Shown: in pieces, positions 27,601 to 33,585 of the stretch | Position numbering within the stretch: the stretch's first letter is position 1 | How the letters are laid out: the number at the start of each line of letters is the position of its first letter | NCBI RefSeq assembly: GCF_007754155.1 | Contig: NZ_CP037423.1 | Location: 3,472,001 to 3,536,000 of the forward strand | DNA: 64,000 nt | Direction of reading: 5' to 3' | Source: Stieleria neptunia | GTDB lineage: Bacteria; Planctomycetota; Planctomycetia; Pirellulales; Pirellulaceae | Program-made: the position numbers and the translations under genes | The notes under the pieces: generated by a model | The model's input: the letters and a program-made list of their open reading frames with translations, nothing else | The model's database searches: none | Told to the model about the DNA's origin: nothing

Positions 27601-27738
27601 GTGATTCAGATGGTCGGCCCGACGCGAGACCCGGTGATCCGGCTGATGACCGGCGAAACGCTGCGAGCCAATGTGCGCCGCTTCGCCCTTCAAGAAGCTT
27701 TCGGGCTGGTCATCGCGGACTCCGTGCTGTTCGACTAG
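24697..27738 (+). CDS. AsmA/TamB-like secreted or envelope protein
   Basis: About 1013 residues from ATG 24697. ATGs at 24718, 24721 and 24742 are in frame too, and no ribosome site decides. A hydrophobic segment (PPVLIAALLIAAILIGATTA) ending in AQ-rich residues is the signal or anchor. A short (AQPAP) repeat follows. The rest is repeated beta-rich, amphipathic segments with many 'G..V.GSG.F' strands, and the last 200 residues (LDIDTVISTGNFQGQNFLLQ ... GPTRDPVIRLMTGE) match the AsmA C-terminal region of planctomycete proteins. Family members are involved in moving lipids or building the outer envelope. Function here is inferred. Confidence 0.75.
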   Translation: MAIEYPEMMIRNETTMPPVLIAALLIAAILIGATTASPLQAQQAAPAQPAPAQPAPAQPAPAQPAATPPVQSPYRYWTTNWSLQDIAVGDLAKKLRTIGLGLPIQVDGLATVEFEVGVPLNALRTGKAYRLEGSLSIRDLVADQMRFDVFRAEVTYADGRLDLETLRAVEQLDGGGNAVPTAGSIVGSASAELLPRGSFSADVKTANLRIGPVATLFSRLGFDAADGVPQGSVTANVSVRGQVDQLNQPEQLTVEGDFAAKDVRRGPSIGFNLAAKTFSWKQRELLLPHLRIESADRPDFFVSADAKLRFDDSTQFESNLSANDMPLDQLFGLVLADAESIVMGKLDAKGKMVGEIGPAGTLNALDVELSIASPALAVGGVQLGLLEHDIRLTRDHLSLAPRTASRPPTDTPPQAELQSDLIIESLETDFDATDRFARFSNLSGNLFGGTVRGSGQFARNTQLDHSLDLQWDHINPEFTLPIGSLPRRPKLSLQTSGDVQWTVPAAKVLQPTDHRGNLTINLNALKIGEETVGQCDVHLQVQPDALDLSVDGTLLGGTVSIRSAAALETTTRWDQIPGRLRFSEFEFKTLSLRRILDLAMSSQPRFGGRVSLAVTPINLTVDSPSADVALRLDGLTADGVLIARTLRIDADLSNRSVQIKSARGTYAGGQLEVDGQWSLGNGTKLLTARLTRADGSRLLLPIHRQAGDWVGGRVSGRASLAGRGEGIFDSVRISGSANVEKGTTFGIPVGDAYSPLEVTVSVSPLVWRASFPMIRSTLAGGRVTGNMAFRSPGAGQGGTHLRSDWRINHVDFESLLDTYVGTSTIGRGDLTGDFRLEGRNIKDARDLEGQFRMQLGGTDATAVPGLSSAGSLLGATSLVGVRFEQGEAIGRIRNGNMLLESVAMTSDRVNVTATGKVGLLNRRLDIDTVISTGNFQGQNFLLQKLGTQTLTDIVPIGSVNRLLSDRTIVIQMVGPTRDPVIRLMTGETLRANVRRFALQEAFGLVIADSVLFD
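24829..24888 (+). repeat. In-frame 15-base minisatellite (four units)
   Basis: Four near-identical units of GCGCCCGCCCAGCCA encode repeats of PAPAQ directly after the signal segment of the AsmA-like protein. It forms a flexible spacer. Confidence 0.85.
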
Positions 27739-27828
27739 TGCTTCGTCTACTTTTAAACTGAGGGTGCCTGACCCCTTTTCCGCTGATCAAACGCAGCCCG
27801 AGAACGAAAGGTGGTTGAAGCACTAGTC
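27733..27828. repeat. 12-base inverted repeat after the AsmA-like gene
   Basis: GACTAGTGCTTC at 27733-27744 overlaps the stop codon of the AsmA-like gene and is exactly complementary to 27817-27828. The interior includes GGGTGCCTGACCCCTTTT (27763-27780), a motif that I recognise as a widespread dispersed repeat in bacteria. Its origin here is unknown. Confidence 0.65.
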
Positions 27829-27919
27829 CCGCCGGGGCAATCAATAACGGGTGGTGAAGCTGTAACGCCTCGTCCGTTTCTGCGACGCTGAGGTGACCGG
27901 TCGTGCCGATGCTCTGGAT

Positions 27920-28969
27920 ATGACCACGACGCAACCTAAAATTCCGTTCGTTTTCCAAATCGCACTGTTGCCACTACTGGCCGGGTGCAGCGCGCTGGGG
28001 TTTTCAACGTACCCGGTCGCACACGTCATGACCGACGACACCAAGGCGGTTTTGGCGCAAACGCCAACCAACCTGGACGTCCCCCGTGAACTGGCCAAAG
28101 AAGTCCAAGTGGCGCACTACCTTCAGCCCGGGGATGAATTACTGATCGAAACGGTCGACAGTGATGCCGATTTCCGATTGCCCGCCGATCAACGCGTCCT
28201 CGCCGACGGCACGATCGACCTGGCGCGATTCGGCCGCGTCGTGGTGGCCAGCAAAACGCTCGAACAAGCCGAAGCCGCGATCCAGCGTCTGATCTCCGAC
28301 ACCACCCATGAATCGACACGCGTCAACGTCCGATTGATCCAGCCGATTCACCGCTATTACGTGATTGGTGAAGTCAATTCGCCGGGAGCCTACGCGTTGA
28401 CCGGCCACGAAACCGTGTTGGACGCGATCATGGAAGCCGGCGGATTGACCGCGCGGGCGTCGGCCTGTGATCTGTTGCTGGCACGGCCGACCGAACCGAC
28501 TTCCTGTCGCGTCACCCTTCCGGTCTGTTATCGGTCGATCACACAGCTCGGTGATACGACGACGAACTACCACTTGAAACCCGGCGATCGAATCTTCGTC
28601 TCCCGGCAATCGCTGTGCGAAGAACTCACCGGTTCGCTGCTCGGCGGTAAAACATGCGACCGTTGTTGCAAGCGGCAAGTCGCTTGCTGTGACCCACGCG
28701 TCGCCCCCACCGATCTGCCCAATTTCACCGCGCCGATGGTGGAATCGATCGTCCCCATCGACCCGCCCGCTGCCGTCACGCCCGGTTCGGAGACACGCGG
28801 TTCGGAGACACGCGGTTCGGGTGCTCGCGGTTCGGGTGCTCGCGGTTCGGAGGCACCGGCAAGCCTACCGCAAGAGGCTGCAGAGCCCCCGCAGCGTCCT
28901 GCAGACGGTCCGACCCCAATTCCCGGGCGGCTCGATGGGGAACTCGATTTCGGAATGCAGCTGCGGTGA
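27920..28969 (+). CDS. Polysaccharide export lipoprotein (Wza-like, SLBB)
   Basis: About 349 residues from ATG 27920. A lipobox (LLAGC, Cys near residue 23) predicts an outer-membrane lipoprotein. The polysaccharide export domain follows: LQPGDELLIETVDSDADFRLPADQRVLADG, then an SLBB domain with VGEVNSPGAYAL-type VIGEVNSPGAYALTGHETV. Two Cys-rich stretches (CEELTGSLLGGKTCDRCCKRQVACC) are unusual for this family. The C-terminus holds a five-unit RGSET/RGSGA repeat. Wza-like proteins form the outer-membrane channel for exopolysaccharide. No polymerase or flippase lies next to it here; a flippase gene is 22 kb away. Confidence 0.85.
   Translation: MTTTQPKIPFVFQIALLPLLAGCSALGFSTYPVAHVMTDDTKAVLAQTPTNLDVPRELAKEVQVAHYLQPGDELLIETVDSDADFRLPADQRVLADGTIDLARFGRVVVASKTLEQAEAAIQRLISDTTHESTRVNVRLIQPIHRYYVIGEVNSPGAYALTGHETVLDAIMEAGGLTARASACDLLLARPTEPTSCRVTLPVCYRSITQLGDTTTNYHLKPGDRIFVSRQSLCEELTGSLLGGKTCDRCCKRQVACCDPRVAPTDLPNFTAPMVESIVPIDPPAAVTPGSETRGSETRGSGARGSGARGSEAPASLPQEAAEPPQRPADGPTPIPGRLDGELDFGMQLR
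28784..28858 (+). repeat. In-frame 15-base minisatellite (five units)
   Basis: Two units GGTTCGGAGACACGC, two units GGTTCGGGTGCTCGC and one GGTTCGGAGGCACCG encode the RGSET and RGSGA tail of the export lipoprotein. Confidence 0.9.
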
Positions 28970-29050
28970 CGCACGGCCATCCCAGACGGTGACGGCCGGA
29001 CCAAGTGTCAGGAAATGACGAGTTTACCGATTCTCGGTGCCGTCAAACGA

Positions 29051-29242
29051 CTATCGAGTTTCCCGCACGCTGCGGCCGTTCGAGGCTGCTGCGGAAGTCG
29101 GCAATTCGTTCGAAACTCGCCCGTTATTTAGACTGTTTAACAGCTCCACGGGGACCGTGAACAGCAACCCGTGAACCGTCGAAATGACGATCTGGGGAGA
29201 TGGCTGGCCGTTAGACGCCGCTTGTGGGATGATCGTGCTCAT
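29051..29242 (-). CDS. Possible small protein (63 aa)
   Basis: An open frame starting ATG 29242 with GAGAT nearby upstream. The translation (STIIPQAASNGQPSPQIVIS...) has a hydrophobic middle (VHGLLFTVPVELL) and a polar tail. I do not recognise it and there is no neighbour in the same orientation. Length and codon use make it plausible but not convincing. The rest of the 28970-29610 gap has no gene. Confidence 0.3.
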   Translation of the reverse strand: MSTIIPQAASNGQPSPQIVISTVHGLLFTVPVELLNSLNNGRVSNELPTSAAASNGRSVRETR

Positions 29243-29500
29243 TTGTGATCTCGCTTCCGATTGAGAGAAGAATCCGATAATGGCTTATCGGCAATCGAAA
29301 CGCAACATTCATTCCAATCTTGAGATCAAGTCCGGAAATTCCAAAAACACGCTCCGGCGCGGCCGACGGCGTGACACAATGCGGGCTCCGACCCCGGGCG
29401 GAATCCCCCCAGCTTCTCTTGCACTGAAGGGACGATCCCGATGAAATGTGCGAATCTGTCAATGTTCCGTTGCACTGCGTTCCGTAGCACTGCGAAGACC

Positions 29501-29568
29501 CGCACAGTGACCAACCCCGCACAGTGACCAACCCCGCATAGTGACCAACCCCGCATAGTGACCAACCC
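29501..29568 (+). repeat. 17-base tandem repeat (four units)
   Basis: Four units of GCACAGTGACCAACCCC (the last two read GCATAGTGACCAACCCC/T) stand head to tail, 40 bases before the protease-like gene. Nothing encodes it; it lies in the leader of the following operon and could be a regulatory array or a simple slippage repeat. Confidence 0.9.
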
Positions 29569-29610
29569 TGCCGCGCCGATGACCACACCCGTTCTGTTGA
29601 TGCAAAGTTG

Positions 29611-30072
29611 ATGACCGACAAAACCAGCCTGCCGATCATTGGTTGGCGCGAATGGATTGCCCTGCCCGATTTGGGCATCAAGTTTATCAAAGCCAAAATC
29701 GATACCGGGGCGCGCTCTTCGTCGTTGCACGCGTTCGACATCGAAGTGTTTGAACAAGACGACGGGCAATGGGCGCGATTCAAAGTGAACCCGGTGCAGC
29801 GAAACGAAACCTGGGAGGTCGAATCAACCGCTCCAGTGATCGACATGCGTGCGATCCGTAGTTCAAGTGGCCAATCCGAAGTCCGTCCGGTGGTCAAAAC
29901 GACGGTGCGGTTGATGGGCCAACAATTCGACATCGAGCTGACCTTGGCCGACCGCAACCAGATGGGGTTTCGCATGCTGCTCGGCCGCGAAGCGTTTCGT
30001 CGACGGTTCTTGATCGACCCGGGAAAGTCCTACCGTGGAGGGATCCCGAAGAAGCGAAAACGGCACCCCTGA
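29611..30072 (+). CDS. RimK-associated retropepsin-like protease (COG4067 / DUF785)
   Basis: 153 residues. KIDTGARSSSLHA is the aspartic-protease-type DTGA signature of the ATP-dependent zinc protease/RimK-associated family, and MGFRMLLGREAF is the second conserved segment. The family is usually coded next to RimK-type ATP-grasp ligases, as here (rimK follows after 130 bases). It may trim the amino-acid tails added by the ligase, but its catalysis in this family is little tested. An in-frame TTG precedes ATG 29611. Confidence 0.85.
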   Translation: MTDKTSLPIIGWREWIALPDLGIKFIKAKIDTGARSSSLHAFDIEVFEQDDGQWARFKVNPVQRNETWEVESTAPVIDMRAIRSSSGQSEVRPVVKTTVRLMGQQFDIELTLADRNQMGFRMLLGREAFRRRFLIDPGKSYRGGIPKKRKRHP

Positions 30073-30202
30073 CCCACCGCATCCTTCGACACCGCAACCT
30101 TCGACACAGCGTCCCGTCACTCGGAAGCACTCCGATTTTCATGTCGCCCGACTCGACCGGGCGTCGGCCCCTTTCCACACTCACACCACCAGCACTGGTT
30201 TC

Positions 30203-31450
30203 ATGAAACTCGGAATCCTTTCTTGCAGTCCGCGCGCCTACAGCACGCGTCGATTGCGCGAGGCGGCGGATCAACGTGGCCACAAGGTCAAGGTGCTCGA
30301 TACCTTGAAGTTCGCCATCGACTTGGAACGCGGCGCACCGGATCTGTATTTCCGCCGCAAACATCTCAGCGATTACGATGCGATTCTGCCCCGCATCGGC
30401 GCCTCGATCACCTATTACGGGACCGCGGTCGTTCGCCAGTTCGAACAGATGAACGTGTTCTCGGCCAACAGTTCTGCCGGCATCGCCAGTTCACGCGACA
30501 AACTCCGCAGCCTGCAGATCCTCAGCCGGCATCAAATCGGAATCCCCCGCACCACCTTTGTGCGCGATAAGCGTGACGTGTTTCCCGCCATTGAGCGTGT
30601 CGGCGGCGCACCGGTGATCATCAAGCTGCTCGAGGGAACGCAGGGGATCGGGGTGTTGTTGGCCGAAACGATTCAATCGGCCGAGACGATTGTCGAACTG
30701 CTGCAAAGTCAAAACCAAAACGTGCTGATTCAAAAGTTTGTCGCCGAAAGCAAGGGCCGCGACATTCGTGCCTTTGTCGTCGGCGATCAAGTGATCGCGG
30801 CGATGCGGCGTGTCGCCCAGGGGCACGAATTTCGCAGCAACGTTCATCGCGGCGGGGTGACCGAAGCGATCGAATTGGACGAGGTGTATCGCAATACGGC
30901 GTTGCGGGCCACCCAAATCATGGGGCTGCGTGTGGCCGGAGTCGACATGTTGGAAGGCCGCGACGGTCCCCAGATCATGGAAATCAACTCCTCACCGGGA
31001 CTCGAGGGCATCGAACGCTGCACCCAATTGGACATCGCCGGCGCGATCGTCGACCACATCGCCTCGCACGTCGATTTCCCCGAAATCGATCTGCGGCAGC
31101 GGCTGACGGTCAGTCGCGGATACGGGGTGACCGAAATCAGCATCCCCGAGGGCGCCGACATGATCGGTTCGACGATCGCCAGCAGCGGGCTGATGGACAA
31201 TCACGTCAACGTGCTGACGCTGTATCGCGATGCCGCGGTGATCCCCAACCCCCGCGGCGACCGCGAACTGCAAGCCGGCGATCGTCTGCTCTGTTTCGGC
31301 AAACTCGAAACCCTCCGCCATCTGGTGCCCAAGAAGACCCGCCGCCGGCGCCGCCCGACGGTGAAAGAATTGCCGGAATTGCCGGTGGCCAACCAGGTTC
31401 ACGACCAACACGATGATGCCGTAGTCGAAACGATGCGGGAAGCGATCTGA
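30203..31450 (+). CDS. rimK: RimK-type ATP-grasp ligase fused to an RCK_C domain
   Basis: About 415 residues. Residues 1-292 are a full RimK/LysX-type ATP-grasp ligase: MKLGILSCSPRAYSTRRL start, central K141LLEGTQGIG151 glycine-rich loop, R189A-FVVGDQVIAAM, and the metal site MEINSSPGLEGIE (259-271). Residues about 305-376 form an RCK_C (TrkA-C) fold: VTEISIPEGADMIGSTIASSG ... NPRGDRELQAGDRLLCFG. A basic patch (KKTRRRRR) and an acidic tail end it. RimK adds glutamate to S6 or to small molecules. The RCK_C domain normally gates K+ channels and antiporters in response to nucleotides. This fusion places ligase activity under ligand control. Start at ATG 30203; upstream ORF lacks family residues. 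Confidence 0.9.
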   Translation: MKLGILSCSPRAYSTRRLREAADQRGHKVKVLDTLKFAIDLERGAPDLYFRRKHLSDYDAILPRIGASITYYGTAVVRQFEQMNVFSANSSAGIASSRDKLRSLQILSRHQIGIPRTTFVRDKRDVFPAIERVGGAPVIIKLLEGTQGIGVLLAETIQSAETIVELLQSQNQNVLIQKFVAESKGRDIRAFVVGDQVIAAMRRVAQGHEFRSNVHRGGVTEAIELDEVYRNTALRATQIMGLRVAGVDMLEGRDGPQIMEINSSPGLEGIERCTQLDIAGAIVDHIASHVDFPEIDLRQRLTVSRGYGVTEISIPEGADMIGSTIASSGLMDNHVNVLTLYRDAAVIPNPRGDRELQAGDRLLCFGKLETLRHLVPKKTRRRRRPTVKELPELPVANQVHDQHDDAVVETMREAI

Positions 31451-31521
31451 AGGATCGCACCGAACGATTGATCCGGCGCCCACGCGACCCGGCGCTCCAC
31501 ACACGATCCCGCTGACTGCGG

Positions 31522-33384
31522 ATGGACGGACGGCTGATGGATTTTTTATTCTACCTGGCGTTGATTCCTGCCCTGGCGGTCGCCGCCCAGTGGATCGCCT
31601 GGCGCACCAACCTGCCCGGGATCCTGCTGCTGTTGTTGATCGGGGTCGCCGTCGGCGGGTTGTCCCGTCCGGACGATCTGTTGGCCGAACTGGTCAGCGG
31701 TGATCCGACCATCACCGGGCCCCGCATCCTGTTTCCGCTGGTCTCGCTGGCCGTCGCCGTGATCATGCTCGAGGGCGGTTTATCGCTGAAATTGAGCGAG
31801 CTCCGCGAGGCGGGTTCGCCCGCGTTCCGCCTCTGCACCCTCGGCGCCGCGCTGACCGCGACGGCCGCCACCATCGCGGCCCACTTCTGTTTCGACTTCA
31901 CCTGGCGGCTCAGCGCCCTGCTCGGCGCGATCCTGGTCGTCACCGGTCCGACGGTGATCGGGCCCCTGCTGCAACAGGTCAAACCGAGTCGACGCGTTGC
32001 CAACACGTTGAAATGGGAAGGCATCGTGATCGACCCGATCGGCGCCGTGTTGGCCGTCTTGGTGTTTGAGATTTTATTGCTTCATCCGGGGCAAGCCGAC
32101 GTGGGGCACGGAGTGATGCTGTTGGGGTGGACCGTGTTGGTCGGCGCCGTCTTGGGCGCCGCAGGCGGCTGGGGACTCACCCAGGGGATCCGCCGCTACA
32201 TGATTCCCGATCACCTGCACGGCGTCGTGTCGCTGACGACCGCCCTGTTGTTGTTCGCCGTCAGCGACCATTTCGCTCACGAGTCCGGGCTGATCACCGT
32301 CACCGTGCTGGGGATCTGGCTGACCAATCAGCATGAATTTGATATCGAACACATCATCGAATTCAAAGAGAACCTGCGGACGTTGCTGATCGGTTGTTTG
32401 TTCATCGTGCTGGGTTCGCGGGTCGACATCACCGCGGTCGGACAGGTCGGCTGGTCGGGCTTGCTGTTCGTCGCCCTGTTGATCGTTTTGGTCCGCCCGC
32501 TGAGTGTCTTCGTGGCCTTGCTCGGCAGCGGTCTGAATTTTCGCGAGCAGACGTTTATCGCGATGCTCGCCCCGCGTGGCATCGTTGCCGCCGCGGTCAG
32601 CAGTATTTTTGCGCTGCGGATCGAGCAGACCGCCGAAATCGAATTGGCCGGTGCCGATCAACTGGCCATCATCACGTTCCTTGTCATCATCAGCACCGTG
32701 GCCTTCTATGGCCTGTTGGCTTCGCCGATCGCCCAGGCGCTCGGGTTGTCCGATCCCAACCGAAACGGCGTGTTGATCGCGGGCGCCGACGAGTGGGTGA
32801 TTCGGTTTGCGTTGGAAGTGAAGAAAGCGGGGTGTCCCGTCGTCATGATCGATACCAACTATCGCAAAGTCACCAAAGCGAAACTCGAGGGGCTGGAAGC
32901 GGTTTGTGCCAATATCATGAACGAACACGCCCGGGACGAGATTTCGCTTTCGGGAATCGGTCACATGCTGGCCATGACGCCCAACGACGAAGTCAACAGC
33001 CTGGCCGTCCGCGAGTGCCGATCCGTCTTCGGACGGGCCAAGACGTACCAGTTGACCTTCAAGTCAGAAAATCCCCGCGGGATGACGCGGCACCTGATGG
33101 GGCGCGAACTCTTTGACACCACCCTGACCCACTCCCGAATCAGCCAACTGGTCGCACAGGGATTTGAATTCAAAACCACCGCGATCAGTGACGAATTCAC
33201 CTTCCAGGACTTTCAGAATCTGTATGCCGAGCAATATGTCCTGGCCATCATCGCCGACAAAACGTCTCAGAACAGCGAGAGGATGACGCTGAAGCTTGTC
33301 ACCACCGATGACGATGCCAACCCCGAGCCGGGGGACGCCGTGCTCGCGCTGGTCAATCCGCTGCAAACGGACCCGGCCACGTAA
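31522..33384 (+). CDS. CPA-type cation:proton antiporter with TrkA-N (RCK_N) domain
   Basis: 620 residues. Residues 1-400 form about 12 membrane segments like NhaP/CPA1 antiporters: LLLIGVAVGGL near the start, VITGPTVIGPLL-type TGPTVIGPLLQQVKPS, and MLAPRGIVAAAVSSIFAL. Residues about 414-510 are a TrkA-N nucleotide-binding module (GVLIAGADEWVIRFALEVKKAG ... VVMIDTNYRKV), followed by a C-terminal region with TrkA-C-like folds. The Walker-like site suggests regulation by NAD(H) or ATP. The start is ATG 31522; ATG 31537 after GGACGG is an alternative. It follows rimK by 71 bases in the same orientation. Confidence 0.88.
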   Translation: MDGRLMDFLFYLALIPALAVAAQWIAWRTNLPGILLLLLIGVAVGGLSRPDDLLAELVSGDPTITGPRILFPLVSLAVAVIMLEGGLSLKLSELREAGSPAFRLCTLGAALTATAATIAAHFCFDFTWRLSALLGAILVVTGPTVIGPLLQQVKPSRRVANTLKWEGIVIDPIGAVLAVLVFEILLLHPGQADVGHGVMLLGWTVLVGAVLGAAGGWGLTQGIRRYMIPDHLHGVVSLTTALLLFAVSDHFAHESGLITVTVLGIWLTNQHEFDIEHIIEFKENLRTLLIGCLFIVLGSRVDITAVGQVGWSGLLFVALLIVLVRPLSVFVALLGSGLNFREQTFIAMLAPRGIVAAAVSSIFALRIEQTAEIELAGADQLAIITFLVIISTVAFYGLLASPIAQALGLSDPNRNGVLIAGADEWVIRFALEVKKAGCPVVMIDTNYRKVTKAKLEGLEAVCANIMNEHARDEISLSGIGHMLAMTPNDEVNSLAVRECRSVFGRAKTYQLTFKSENPRGMTRHLMGRELFDTTLTHSRISQLVAQGFEFKTTAISDEFTFQDFQNLYAEQYVLAIIADKTSQNSERMTLKLVTTDDDANPEPGDAVLALVNPLQTDPAT

Positions 33385-33585
33385 TCGTCGCCATGTCCCC
33401 AAGCGCGAAAGGCGGCGCCGTCGACACCGCTTCCCAATCGCTCGCACAGATTTACCAATCCGTTGGCAAGTGTTTCGCCCGCCCCTCGATGACAACCATT
33501 GAATCGGGGGCGATGACGTATAAAAACGCGGGACACAAAGTTCTCCGATATTGCCCGGTGGTGGGTCATACCCGGAGATCTTTTT

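Noticed and set aside
27763..27780. GGGTGCCTGACCCCTTTT motif
   Set aside because: It resembles a dispersed repeat known in several bacteria, but only one copy is in this window and no mobile gene is near.
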